From Galerina marginata (taxonomy: Eukaryota > Basidiomycota > Agaricomycetes > Agaricales > Galerinaceae), in assembly GCA_023014335.1 (NCBI GenBank), contig JAECYW010000003.1, forward strand, positions 3,038,001-3,102,000: 64,000 nucleotides of DNA, in the 5' to 3' direction. Position 1 is the stretch's first letter; the number at the start of each line of letters is the position of its first letter. The notes under the pieces were generated by a model. It was not told where the DNA came from. It worked only from the letters and a program-made list of their open reading frames with translations, and made no database searches. The position numbers and the translations under genes were made by a program. Of this stretch, positions 32,941 to 43,940 are shown piece by piece.

Positions 32941-33833
32941 TTATTGCCTTCTCCTCCAAACCAATATCCTCTCTTTCCCTTCATGAGACGCGGAAGAAAC
33001 CTCAGGGATTTTGTCGAGGACCTTGGCGAAATCAGAACTCAAAATTTCCTCAAAATGCTCTGGCCGGATATAGTATGGCGGCCCAGTTTCGACGTAAGGC
33101 AGCATAGGATAGACGATCGTTATGAGATATCCACCTGGCTTAACCAAGTTGGACATCTGGATTCCCCAGTCTTTGCGCATGGAAGGGGGAATTGCGCAAA
33201 AAAACCTGATGAGCTTTTATTGGTCAGGCAGCATTATGAATCTTAGCCGTAAGGAACGAACGTGTGGTCATATATAAGGTCGAACCGCTGGCCTGCCGGA
33301 GGGTTGAACTCAAAGAAATCTTGATTGATCACTCTTGCATCAAGGTTCGGGTGTGTCGACTTAGCTTTGTCAATCAATCTAATGCCTGGAGAGTCAAAGC
33401 CTAATTTTTAGTATTTGGGCGAACGCACTCGTTTGCCCTCTTAATAGCCGTGTCCGCGATATCAAGACCAAGGGTATGAAGGCCCAACGCAAGAGAGAGA
33501 TACTGGATGTCGTACCCCTGTATAAATCGGAAGATTAGTTGTACCTTTTGGAAGTACGAAAACCGAATTTCTTACAGAACCACATCCTGGAACGAGCGCT
33601 CGACCGCTACGAGGCATATCCAGTCCACTAAATTCGACAGCCTCCTTCAGGGATGGCTGTGAGTCTCCTGCATCCCAAGGAGTGATGCCTTGTTTCCTGT
33701 GTTCATATCGGAGAGTTAGGATGTGAGAGTGTGCGTGGATGGAGAACCTGCACCAAGTAAGTTCCCAAGTAGACGGGTCGTCTGCTTTCACAATGTCTTT
33801 TGGTGTAAGAGGTTCCGCTTTTGTCTCCGACAT
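32941..33833 (-). CDS. SAM-dependent methyltransferase, TPMT/thiol type, paralogue 2
   Basis: Exons 33754-33833, 33576-33696, 33429-33517, 33262-33378 and 32941-33205 give 223 residues. The start is MSETKAEPLTPKDIVK at the ATG at 33833. Conserved blocks are GITPWDAGDSQPSLKEAV, SGRALVPGCGS joined to GYDIQYLSLALG, and DHTFFCAIPPSMRKDWG across the last junction. The fourth exon must start at the ATTAG acceptor (ATTG) rather than at the upstream CCAG, which would break the frame. Exon lengths 121, 117 and 265 are identical to paralogue 3. The gene is intact and probably active. Substrate is unknown. Confidence 0.87.
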
Positions 33834-34272
33834 TGTTCACGTTGGATGGACTTTTGAGCCAGTCGAAGCTTGAAAAGGCGATACGGTGGTGATGGACGGG
33901 GTGACAAGTTTGGCGTTGGATTTACCGGATCTAAAAATAACGACTGCCATTTTGGGCACGGCATCAAATCTCAAACCAGTAGGTATGGATGCGTGTATTG
34001 TATATAGCGATTTCAAGAAATTAAATTAATAGTCATAGAAATGGTAAGCAATAATAGTTGCGGGATTCAAAAGATGGCCCTAATAGGTACATATTAATTG
34101 CTAAATAATAGTCATTGAACGGTTGAGTGACTGAAGGCACCCGAAACATCCATGAATGCTACAAATGAGAGGACAGACGAGATAGAGGACCGAGAATACG
34201 GAGGAGAAAGTCGTAGCTTAAGTAGGGCAATGTCTATCTAACACCTTAATAATTCATTGTAATATGAGATGT
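33834..34272. other. No recognised gene
   Basis: AT-rich spacer between two methyltransferase copies. It should hold the promoter of paralogue 2 and the 3' UTR of paralogue 3. Confidence 0.4.
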
Positions 34273-35200
34273 CTATTGCAATCTCCTCCAAATCAATAAT
34301 CTTTCCTTCCCCATATGAGACGGAGAAGACTTGTCAGGAACTTTATCGAGGACCTTGATAAAATCAGAACTCAAAAGTTCTTCAAAATGTTCTGGCCGGA
34401 TATAATATGGCGGCCCGGTCTCAACGTAGGGCAGTATTGGATAGACAACTGTTATCAGATATCCGCCTGGCTTAACCAAGGTGGACATCTGGCTTCCCCA
34501 ATTTTTACGCATGGAAGGTGGAATAGCGCAGAAAAACCTGAGGTGTGTAGTATGTAATCAGTGCACCGGTAGTGGAACTTGGTCATAAAACGAACGTATG
34601 GTCATAAACGAGGTCAAACCGTTGGCTTTCTGGGGGATTGAATGTGAAGAAATCCTGATTGGTTACCCTTGCGGTAAGTTGGGGACACGCCGATTTGGCT
34701 TTCTCAATTAATCTAATGCATCTGGTCAAAACTCCTATCCATAGCGGTATATAATAACTCTGAACGCACTCGTTTGCCCTTTTAACAGCCGTTTCCGCAA
34801 TCTCGAGACCAAGCGTGTCAAGACCCAAAGCAATAGAAATATATTGCAAGTCATATCCCTATGAACATCGAAAGATTCAGTAAAACTTTTTGGCAAGTGT
34901 GAGGTGGGGTAGATGATTCCACAATTTATTACTTACGGAACCGCAACCTGGGACTAATGCTCGACCACTCCGAGGCAGGTCCAGTCCGCTCGATTCAATC
35001 GCTTCCTTGAGAGACGGCTGGGTGTCGCCTGCATCCCAAGGAGTGATACCTTTCTGCCTTCAGTAGATAGTCAGACAGATACAATCTCTAAACAAAGGCT
35101 CAAAAAATCCTGACCATGTAAGCTCCCAAGTAGATTGATCGTCAGGTTTTATAATCTCTCTCGCCGCTCGCCTGAGAGATTCTAAATTTTCCTCTGCCAT
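34273..35200 (-). CDS. SAM-dependent methyltransferase, TPMT/thiol type, paralogue 3
   Basis: Exons 35115-35200, 34937-35057, 34770-34858, 34596-34712 and 34273-34537 give 225 residues. The start is MAEENLESLRRAAREI. The motif I region SGRALVPGCGSGYDLQYIS, the GLDTLGLEIAETAVKRANE helix and the DHTFFCAIPPSMRKNWG block are all complete. It is closest to paralogue 2 by eye (KPGGYLIT, YVETGPPYYIRPEHFEE in both). The upstream region carries a TATATA element near 35298. With its two neighbours it forms a co-oriented local family. They may share a substrate class, such as thiols or halides, but this cannot be read from sequence. Confidence 0.87.
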
Positions 35201-36105
35201 TGTGGAGACAAGTAGCGCTATACAGTATTCAGGAGGAACTGGGGTGGTGGGTGTTGGATAATAAGCAATAGTTGAGTTTCTCGTGCGTCAAAGTCGCGGT
35301 TATATACGGACCCACAACGCCATCAGTCAGACTCGATGACAAGTCAGCATGACATGCGCGTGATACAAATTCACGTGTCCACGTGCACGCAAGTTTGGAC
35401 GATTCCAAAAATAGGACAACATCGCTTCAACATGCTGCGGGGTAAATCTGATTACCCTTCCTCTCCACGTCCTTCCTGCAAGAACGGAGGACAATCTAGG
35501 TTCATCAAAACTCCCACCCACATGAAACGTGAGAGGGGTTTATAAGAAGGTCAGGAATTCATCAGGGCAGTGTAAAGTTTTGACTTGTTCGCCAAATAGC
35601 ACTTTCCCCTCTCATTATCCTTCTTAGCTTCGTAGAAGAGAAACATTTATATTGATGTACTAGACACGATTCTGATTTTTTCAAAAATTTAGCGATTTTT
35701 CTTTGCTTTGATATCTACGTTATAAAATGGTGTCTCATTTCCGTCATGTTTTGTAGTCTTCAGATGTTAGTTGCCGGATGTCACATGGCGTCACAGTCGG
35801 CCCACACCGCGTTTGAGTCATTTCCTGCTTGCTCTTTACTCTACTTAACCTCAGTAATGGGTCACCGTCCGCAAGAAAAGGCTTGAAAACACTGTCAGCT
35901 ACCTGGAAAGGTCGGCTGCAAACACCCCTACCTCGCCTCTCACAGTCTTCGCTGCGCGCCGAAAATCTGCTGGATAGTCGGGTTCAAGTTTTGAGGGAAC
36001 TCGTTTGCCAATCGTTGGGTGTGGGTGTCGGTTTAGCTTTCGGCCGCTAACACTGGACGCAAAAGCACATTTTGAGCGACGAAAAAGGTGTTTTTCAACC
36101 ATTTA
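35201..36105. other. No recognised gene
   Basis: Promoter side of methyltransferase paralogue 3, then short frames without motifs. Confidence 0.4.
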
Positions 36106-36745
36106 AAAATAATGACTTTATTGCGAACCATAAACTGTTCAAGCAGTTATATATTGTAATTTAATTTAATAACACTTTTTACTGATGGATCCTTGGGATC
36201 AGCCAGTCCGCATCATTTGACAGACAACAAGTAATTTGAATTACATATTTTTTGGACTAAATTTATTTGGAATTTCCCTGACCTGCTAAATTTGTTTGTA
36301 GGATTCGTGTGTCCTTTATCCAAAATCTTTCTTGAGATTTTGTTTAGAGTATTTCCTCTTTCCAGAGGGAGAAAACTATTCGTGACTTATTATTTCGCCT
36401 TCCATAATATTTCAGCTTTTTTTGTTTATTCTTTGGCGTTGGCAAAGCATTATTAAATTTACCTCAATTTAACGCAAAATATTCAATATCCCGAAAACAA
36501 TGTTTGTAAATCCGAAAGACAATAGGCAAAATAAACTGTTTCCATCACTTCTCAGGTGCCAAGGAGTAAAAAGAGAAATTGAACCTTTCGAATTCAAAAA
36601 AATAGTTAACAGGTACTGGTCTTGTACCTGTTGGGTACTCAGGCGTTCTTCGCCTTGGCAAAAGGAGGGCAAAGGATCAAAAAGTTGCGTAGGCATTATT
36701 TGGTGATCTTGAAGTGATCTCTTAATGAACTTTTTTTTTTTTGAA
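36106..36745. other. AT-rich island
   Basis: The base composition is much richer in A and T than the flanks. It holds two opposing frames (plus 36500-36706, minus 36469-36750) with plausible but unrecognised residues such as FVNPKDNRQNKLFPSLL. It may be organelle-derived DNA, an old transposon core or an AT-rich spacer. No rRNA, tRNA or mitochondrial gene could be recognised. Confidence 0.4.
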
Positions 36746-38454
36746 ATCAATGGATTATCGTGCTACAAGACGCACGGGCATGCCGGTCTCCTATCTACAT
36801 AATTATGTATCCGCCCGACTCCTCCGTGCTGCACGCTAAGTCTAACCGCAGGCACTACGCACTGGGCCAGTGGGCAAGAACAATTGAAGCCACCGATGAG
36901 AAGGAAAAAGTCGATCAACTCAATCCCGAGTATATTTTGCTAAGCGTGACTCTTCGACAACCATTTGGAAATAGCCACTCAGTGGCGCTCCGAAGTCGTC
37001 GCTCTATTCAGATGGACGAGGCCGAGGAGCGCCAGGAGGGACTGAGGAGACGCTGAGCGAAGGCAACTTTTTGAATGGGTCTCAACGTAAGTTGCTGGAA
37101 TCTGAATGCGGTATGCGATGCGCGACTTGAGCTGATAGAGTCCCAATACGAACGACTGGCTATGCGGGCCAACGCTGCGCGCGGCATGTACTCGACCCTT
37201 ACAGGAAACTGTTGCTGTCTTGTGAGACTGATTATGGAAAGTAATTTCGACCTCGTCCACCGACTGCCTCGTCACTATGTATTTACACGTTAATGCAACC
37301 GGTGAGGAGATCCAAGATATGCTCACATAAAACCATCTTCCAAATCGTATTCGTTCAGATCAACGTCAGAATCCCCGTCACTGTCATGAAAATTAGCGAC
37401 CAATTTGTGATCAGTATGGCATCGCAAACGTCACCTTTCTTCCGCTTCGGTGTCTAAAATGATTTTCGACACAGTCTTTTTGCGTCTATTCTGTGTTAGC
37501 GTTAAGAAACGTCAGGTTATATCAAAGACTTACGACTTATGAACCGACATGTCTTCAGATGTATTTCCATCTGAGAGGACCAGACCTTCTTAGTGGGGAA
37601 AAATTCCACCAACACATTATTTGTCATCCGTACATAAAACTTTTGGAGCGACTGAGGGTCACTTTAACCGCTTCTTTTGCCAATGGCACGCAAGATATCA
37701 GCATCCAATGATACCATATCTTGAAGGAGAATATCGGTAGGTAAAAAAAGAGGTCCGAGAGAGGCGGATGTTGAACGTATCTAAGTAATGTCTCTATGTC
37801 TGATGTAGCATTACTCGAAGACCTCTATCCGATTTAAAGCCTGACCGCTAAGAACAAGCCGCCGACATAAACCTTCTCTACGCTCGCAAGGCGATGGAAT
37901 TCTTAGAAGTACGTAACATTTTAGAAGAAAATCCAGCAATTAAGGCGAAAATATTGCGCAACTCATTCCGGAACCGAGCAGAAGCGCTGGAAGATTATCG
38001 GAAACATCAAAAGTGCCTAATCAGGATAAATCCTGTTTAAGCACAATTTTCTCATAAGCAGCTTCCAAACACTTTGATCTGGCCCAACATCCTATCCAGG
38101 GTCACCTCAGACAAAATCATGGAACGCGTCGCATGCGCCGAAAATAGCACGCGCGTAAATGCGTGTCGTGATGCGACTACGCAACATGTATCGACTCATT
38201 GAAAACTCAAACCGCACAAGTCGGCCGTAATTCGATTCAGAAGACGCAGGTTTGTATGATAAACGACCGACAATAATGTGACTCATGATAACATTCACTT
38301 CAACGTATCTAAACTTTCCTAGCCAGCGCTGCAGTCATCTCACGTAGATTTAACAGCAGTTGTCTGTGTTTATATCAAATATATTCATTTCATGTAATAA
38401 TAGTTGACATTTTTTCGAAGACAAAGATTTATCAGATGCAGGTGAAATACAGTT
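36746..38454. other. About 1.7 kb without a recognised gene
   Basis: Short frames only. One plus frame (36760-37056) and one minus frame (36979-37326) overlap each other. No domain or consistent splicing was seen. Confidence 0.35.
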
Positions 38455-38974
38455 TCAAAGAATATCTGTTAGTTTGTAACATCAAAAGTCCAAAAAACAC
38501 ATTACCTCCAACGTATACATTTCCATTTACTTGCCAGTGAACGCCTCCGAACACGACAATGTTGCCTTGCCCGTCTTCGGTCCATGGAATATGCGGTCCT
38601 GAAGCAAGATATTGAAAAAGAGAAATAGATTGTCAAAAACACTCACCTGCCAACGCATGCTCCGTTTGAGGGGTAAAATTTTCGATGTACGCGTCGCCTT
38701 TGACGACAGTGAACTGCGAATGGATGGCCACGACGTCTCGCCCGCGAGTTACGGTAAGAGGCACTGCAAGGTTGATTTGTCAGTGAAAAATCGTTTAGAA
38801 GTCGGAACTCGTACCTCCAGCCCACTCGCAGAGACTCGGAAGAATGTGTCTGAGGATTCTTTTGATATAACCTACGAACCCCTCTGAGTCAGTATACCGA
38901 GAGTCTGAATGAGATGCAGCGGAATTACGACACTCACCTCTGATGCTTGCAAACACTTTGACGATGAATCTCAT
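38455..38974 (-). CDS. Small conserved-looking protein, four to five exons
   Basis: Exons 38938-38974, 38815-38883, 38647-38763, 38506-38598 and a last 11-nt exon 38455-38465 give about 108 residues. All internal junctions are phase 1 and GT-AG (introns about 40-54 nt). The product starts MRFIVKVFASIRE and continues GFVGYIKRILRHILPSLC, then VPLTVTRGRDVVAIHSQF and GPHIPWTEDGQGNIVVFGG, ending with HWQVNGNVYVGG. The basic amphipathic N-terminus and beta-rich C-terminal half suggest a small membrane-associated or secreted protein. I recognise no domain. The regular phasing makes it very likely to be real. The final tiny exon is uncertain: reading through gives an alternative 22-residue tail. Confidence 0.6.
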
Positions 38975-39371
38975 TGCGGGGGTAAAAGAAGGAGTTTAGA
39001 CAACGACAGTTGAGGTGGAAGCAGGGAGTGGTGTTGTGACAGAAATTGCCGCGAGACTTTGAAGATGATTCATTCTTCTCGACGTCACATGTTCGCGTTG
39101 AGCTGTGCCAATTGCGGATTTAATAAAATAGACGCCCGTCAACTCACTGCCTGCCAAACACGTGATTCGGAGGCTGCGTTCATGTATGGCCTTAACTCTG
39201 CACTGCCACCTACAACCAGCGTCTATCGTGAATTACTTCGATCCAAAAATAACGCACCCACTCCCACGACTACGACGCTGGTTCGTGACTAATAAATCGT
39301 CCTCATCGTAACGCTCTTCTCACTCACACCTTGCACTTCAACACAACCACCACTCGCACTCATTTAATAGA
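38975..39371. other. No recognised gene
   Basis: Probable divergent promoter region of the small genes at 38974 and 39372. One motif-free plus frame (39059-39292) lies inside it. Confidence 0.35.
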
Positions 39372-39788
39372 ATGTCCGCGAACCCAACGATCACTGCAGC
39401 TCTTGCCAACCGAGTCGCGAACTTCCCGCGACTCTGCCGTCGCGCGCGGTGCCTGGTGATCTCCAAACTCAACGACAGGCCTTGCGCGATACAAGGGTGT
39501 TGTGTGAGTCTTACCTGACGAGCAGCCTGTGAGTTTTAGCCTCGTATGGCTCCTACATTTGACGAATAATAACTCGGATTCCAGACCGAGATTGGACACA
39601 CCGTGATGGTTGCCGGCGTTCGTGTGCATGTCGAGATTGGGAACACAACCCCCTTCGGTGATTCTTTACCTCTTATCATAATGTTCAACTCTCACCAAAA
39701 TCTTTTAGCTAGGCTTGCCCTCAGTGCGGAAGAAAGGAACTTTAGCAGTGTTCAGAGATTCGGAGGATTGAGATATGTACTTTTGTAG
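39372..39788 (+). CDS. Hypothetical small protein, two exons
   Basis: Exons 39372-39503 and 39585-39788 join in phase 0 over an 81-nt intron (GTGAGT donor, TTCCAG acceptor) to give 111 residues. The start reads MSANPTITAALANRVANFPR and the second exon TEIGHTVMVAGVRVHVEIGN. Nothing is recognised in it. The splice sites and codon phase are good, but there is no independent support. Confidence 0.35.
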
Positions 39789-40448
39789 TTCTTGGGTGAT
39801 AAAGTTAATATTTTACACTACGTAGTATGGCGCCTGAAAATTTACGACAATCCCTCTTGCAGCGTTCCACTTCTCAAGGTCAAAGGCCTCACCTTCCAAA
39901 TTAAGCGAGAATAAATTTATCATTAGCCTGACAGAATCGACTACAGAAGTCTCGAATCCTGAATTTGTAAAGCGAGTGCTTTATTCAATGTTCAAATGGC
40001 GAAAGGAATCCAAAGTAGAAGACAATCGGAGTAAGTAAAGATCGAATGGGTGAGAAACAGTAAAAGTTTTCAAGCGATGTAATAACTGTAATTAGGTCTG
40101 CGGGACAACAGGCGCTCATTTAGTTTCGACAAGATTTTCTCCACATCGGAAAATCTTCTCCGAGATGACCCTAGTCGGCATCAGTGTCGAGGACAACTAT
40201 CTGGGAGAAAACAAGACATGATCTCAGAGACTCAAAAAACAAACTCAGACTTCATTAGCTAGCATCTCAATTTTACGTTAGGTACATTCCGGATTCGCCT
40301 TGAAAGTGTTGAATCTCGAAGATAAGGTTGCAAAACAGGACGTTCAAATAAAAACAGCTAATTCGAGAGCTAAATCATGGTTGCTACATCCGACAACAGT
40401 AAAATTGTATTGCAATGCCTAAATGATGCAAAGTGGTATTAGGCCGGT
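39789..40448. other. No recognised gene
   Basis: Short frames only. It includes the 3' flanks of the converging genes at 39788 and 40449. Confidence 0.4.
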
Positions 40449-41123
40449 TCACTGCCAGGTAACGTTGAGCTGCCATGCGTCCGAGCGACAGCAAATCTTT
40501 GAGATGCCAAGGAAGCGAGTGTGTCCCATGAGGAGGTCAACGCGTTTCATTCCACCATACTTCTCTTCATCGTAATCTCTCCTGCTGCGGTGTCTCCTAT
40601 AACGCCACTGGTACGCGCGTGCTGCCCGCCATCGGTCTTCTGCGGTTAACATATTGAATTCCGAAATGGTGATGTTCATACGAAGAGAGCGATACACAGC
40701 TTGGAAAACATTATCCACGGTAATGTACAGGCTGTTTGTCGCGTGAACTCTTATCGTCCAGGGTAGATATGGAGATGTGATGGTCATAGAGCTTCTAGGA
40801 GGGTTGGTCGCTGGCTCAAAGATTGCGCGGTCGATAATGAGTCCGGAGCACCCAGTAATCGCTGACGGGCCGTCTATCAAATTCCATGCAACAGCGGATT
40901 TTGTGAGGAAGCGGTGTAACAAGATATGGCCGCGGTTTGCTGAGGATAAAGTATTAGAATCTACCCCGTATGACAAAAAAACAGAGATATGGAACTTACC
41001 AGGTCTTAGAAAGGCAGGCGCAGTCGTAGTAGAGAACGTGGGGGGCAGTATATTGACTTGAGGTGGCGAATAAAACGTATTTTGGTCGGCGAAACGAACG
41101 TGCTTTACATTCCGGCGAGGCAT
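40449..41123 (-). CDS. DUF6699-type protein
   Basis: Exons 41000-41123 and 40449-40939 give 204 residues. The start is MPRRNVKHVRFADQN, and the intron is 60 nt. The C-terminal 130 residues match the fungal DUF6699 pattern: LPWTIRVHATNSLYITVDNV, then a VYRSLRMNITISEFNML helix, then AARAYQWRYRRHR and a final MKRVDLLMGHTRFLGIS block. The domain is widespread in Agaricomycetes and has no known function. The N-terminal third is Pro/Ser-rich and probably disordered. Confidence 0.82.
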   Translation of the reverse strand: MPRRNVKHVRFADQNTFYSPPQVNILPPTFSTTTAPAFLRPGKFHISVFLSYGVDSNTLSSANRGHILLHRFLTKSAVAWNLIDGPSAITGCSGLIIDRAIFEPATNPPRSSMTITSPYLPWTIRVHATNSLYITVDNVFQAVYRSLRMNITISEFNMLTAEDRWRAARAYQWRYRRHRSRRDYDEEKYGGMKRVDLLMGHTRFLGISKICCRSDAWQLNVTWQ

Positions 41124-41196
41124 GGTTGCTTTGGACGTTGGAAACGGAAAACCCGTTTACTTATGTGCAAATGAGCAATTGTGATTTTGAGCCTAC

Positions 41197-41267
41197 AGTA
41201 CTATTTCGTTCAATTCGTCCACCGTGTCCCGGGCCACACCCCTGGACGGATTGAGCGAAATAGTACG
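41197..41267. repeat. Long hairpin (25-bp near-perfect inverted repeat)
   Basis: Arms 41197-41221 and 41243-41267 pair over 25 bp with two or three mismatches and a 21-nt GC-rich loop. It lies 74 bp upstream of the DUF6699 start codon, between that gene and the minus-strand gene at 41328. Confidence 0.7.
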
Positions 41268-41327
41268 GTACATGAGGAGTAGAACCCGATGGCTCGAATG
41301 CTCTAAATTTGACTTACGCCCAGCTCA

Positions 41328-41939
41328 CTAAACTTTCTTCTTTGGAAATGCCCACTTTGGTACATCGATCAGGCACCCGAAGATCGGGAGATCGAAAATT
41401 AACCGAGAGCCTTCCCAATTTAGAAGCCCAAAGCGGACAGACACCAAGCCACGTGGGATAATCGAGCGCCAGATACGGAGGCTTTGGTCTCTCAAATAAG
41501 TCGCTGCCGCGTAACAAATGGGTGAGAAATTAGCAGAACCAATTAAATTGACGTTCGTCTTCAATTTTGCAAATGCAGAATCATTAACCGCTGGCCATAG
41601 AGCCTACAAGTGGTCTAATCCGCCCCGAAATTTCTCTGTCGCAGGTACTACCGCCTTGAAGGGATATAGTCTTTCAAACCTTCCAAATTTATAATTATTG
41701 GAAGCTCTGTAGTGGAAGGCTGCGGCGAAGGGCCGAGTTTTGCGCGATAAGAAGCACCAGCACACTGAGCAGGGACGGCCAACCGCTGCACACTCGAGGC
41801 GTCTCGGTATGGATCTTGTTGGCTTATCAGGTAATAAATATGGAGGCTTGGTAATTCAACTCCTAAGATACAGATAGCCAACACGACAATCGTCGAAGTA
41901 AGTCGCGAGATCAGGACCTTGATGACATTCATGTTGCAT
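41328..41939 (-). CDS. Hypothetical protein, at least two exons
   Basis: Exon 41328-41603 (ALWPAVNDSAFAKLKTNVNL, then SANFSPICYAAATYLRDQSL and FGLLNWEGSRLIFDLP) joins in phase 0 to an upstream block ending at 41652 that reads FAAAFHYRASNNYKFGRF and ERLYPFKA. The same frame continues up to an ATG at 41939 (MQHECHQGPDLATYFDDC), except for an in-frame TGA at 41856-41858. Either a 36-nt intron removes it or the gene is broken. A competing frame from 41932 contains one hydrophobic helix. No family is recognised. Confidence 0.4.
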
Positions 41940-42081
41940 TTTACGGTAGGTTTTAGTGTCTACGTTGCCCTTCTGGAAGCAGCATTCCCTAAAAACGTGG
42001 CGATTATATCTCGGCTGGGCCAATTTTGATCATATCTGGACAGTATTTCGAACTTCTGTCTTGCCTTATGGATTTGTCAGT

Positions 42082-42597
42082 TCAGAACATGGGATGAACA
42101 ACGCTTATTACTTCATCTTGGATCATTGCTATCACTTTTGGGGGCTGTTTAGTTATTGTCAAACCTCTGAGCAACGATCGTTGCTCGATGTAATATCTGA
42201 TGCGATCCTGGATAAATTTCTGTGAACAGGTTCAGGTCAGTAAATATGTGCTCCATTGCCGTTGAGAAGAACAATCACCTGGACTACACGGTATGTGGCG
42301 GAATCCCATGCTAACACGGCTTGAAGGTTGTAACCTCCTCTTCCGGGAGACCCTACCTGGCCCCTTGGTTTAAGAATGAGACCCTCACAGTATTCAAGTC
42401 CTGTACGGAATCTAATTGGACATTAGCTGCTTTGAGCTTCGTCGTAACTCACGATTAGATGACCTCTCGTCGATGCTGGGTAACTCAGATCCACAAGTGT
42501 CCCCCTCTTCGCAACTAAATATGGTCCTGCAGTGCGTGGTGTCGATGTTTTTTGGCAGCGGGTATACAGTATCGACACTGTAAGATTGAGTGGGCAT
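42082..42597 (-). CDS. Hypothetical protein, three exons, 134 aa
   Basis: Exons 42464-42597, 42279-42411 and 42082-42219 join with compatible phases and GT-AG introns of 52 and 59 nt. The product starts MPTQSYSVDTVYPLPKN, passes through GLEYCEGLILKPRGQVG and NLQAVLAWDSATYRVVQ, and ends KFIQDRIRYYIEQRSLL followed by EVISVVHPMF. It has no signal peptide. I cannot place it in a family. The agreement of three short open blocks is the main evidence. Confidence 0.5.
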
Positions 42598-43268
42598 GTA
42601 ATACTAAGGGCGAATAGGAGTGACGGGAATGACAAAGGCCCCATCTTGCGAATCAAATAAAAGTACTATGTATTGTTCAAATTAAATCTGAGATCTGAGA
42701 TCCAGGTTCTACATCAAATCACCATTCTTGGAGTCGACGGACAACGGCGAAATAACAATGCCAACGCTTATGACCTCTGATCGCCTCGCACTTTCTCTCC
42801 AGCGACAAATCTTAGGCAAATACCTTCTAATCGGGGTGAAAGTAAATGAATTAACAATAAGTGGGAACGTTCATTTGGTTGAAACGGCCGTCTTGGCTCT
42901 GTAAAATATCTTAAAGTGGGACTTCGATACTTCACGACATCCGCACTATAATAAGGACATTAGGGAGAAGAGACCGGCGTCAAAGTCCCCCTTGGAGGGG
43001 TTCTTTCACGTCAAAGAACCTTACCTAATGGGTTCCACAATTGCTGGTAAAAGCGTCTCACACTTTCTTTCCCGTGACGAATCTTGTGCAAATTACGAGA
43101 TGAACTCTCGCTTCCTGCACTGCCGAGCACCCCACTTTCTTCTTTAGACAAAAGCGGATTCTTATTGTTCAGCAATCTAATTTCTCATCCCCAGTCTTTC
43201 GCAATTGTCTGTATGACAGGATTACTCCCGGTAGAAATATATCGCTTATATTTAAAGGCAAGGAGTTC
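42598..43268. other. No recognised gene
   Basis: Likely a divergent promoter between two small hypothetical genes. No supported ORF. Confidence 0.4.
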
Positions 43269-43940
43269 ATGCCCTACTTATTTATCACCATGCCAAAAAT
43301 CCCCTATTCAAAGAATACCGATAGGGCTACAATACGTTGGTCCGCCTTGAAGAAGAACCTAAATTGCCTCACTATGCACGGAGAACTACCGTACATAGCT
43401 CGGTATTCTCACAGATCATCCTTGCCTTACACCGCCCAAACTCCCAATTTTTATTCTGCTGATCGGGCAACCGCGACCCAAATATTGCCTCATCCTCCTG
43501 TTACCAACCATTACCGGCTAATCCGGGCCCGCCCTGTAGCTTTGCCCAGCCAAACTATTGTCAGGCCCACCAACGCAAACAAAGGCAGCTTGCATTCTAT
43601 CCTTCAATGGACAAACGAGGATTTCATTGCCATACGGGTAGGCAGCATTTCAGCAATTTCAGAAATGGAACTCAGGATCCTGATATAGGCATCAATCCAC
43701 GCTCTTGCAAAGGACAAGCTGGATGTCTCCTTGCCGTTAAAAGGCCAGCAAGAAGGCAGATTGCAAATATTAAGAAAGCAGGTGTGTGGGACTACTCGTT
43801 GGGCCAACCTATTCCTAACTGGAAACAAGGCTTCTGAGAAGTACCCCGTATTATCAAAATACGATAATGATTGGGTAACGCTTGAATTCCTGAGGAGATA
43901 TCTCAAATATACCTCAACAAGAGCAAAGAATCAGGCTTAG
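43269..43940 (+). CDS. Hypothetical basic protein, three exons, 190 aa
   Basis: Exons 43269-43637, 43689-43781 and 43830-43940 join in phase 0 through introns of 51 and 48 nt. The second intron carries a CTAAC branch site. The N-terminal 110 residues are basic and low complexity (KIPYSKNTDRATIRW). The C-terminal part is a compact helical region: LQWTNEDFIAIR joined to ASIHALAKDKLDVSLPL, then RLQILRKQ joined to ASEKYPVLSKYDNDWVTLEF and LRRYLKY. Two in-frame ATGs (43269, 43290) are possible starts. The family is unknown. The shape resembles a small DNA-binding helical domain, but this is a guess. Confidence 0.55.

Noticed and set aside
33379..33428. Apparent one-base frameshift in methyltransferase copy 2
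   Set aside because: Using the ATTAG acceptor seven bases downstream gives a 117-nt exon identical in size to the other copies.
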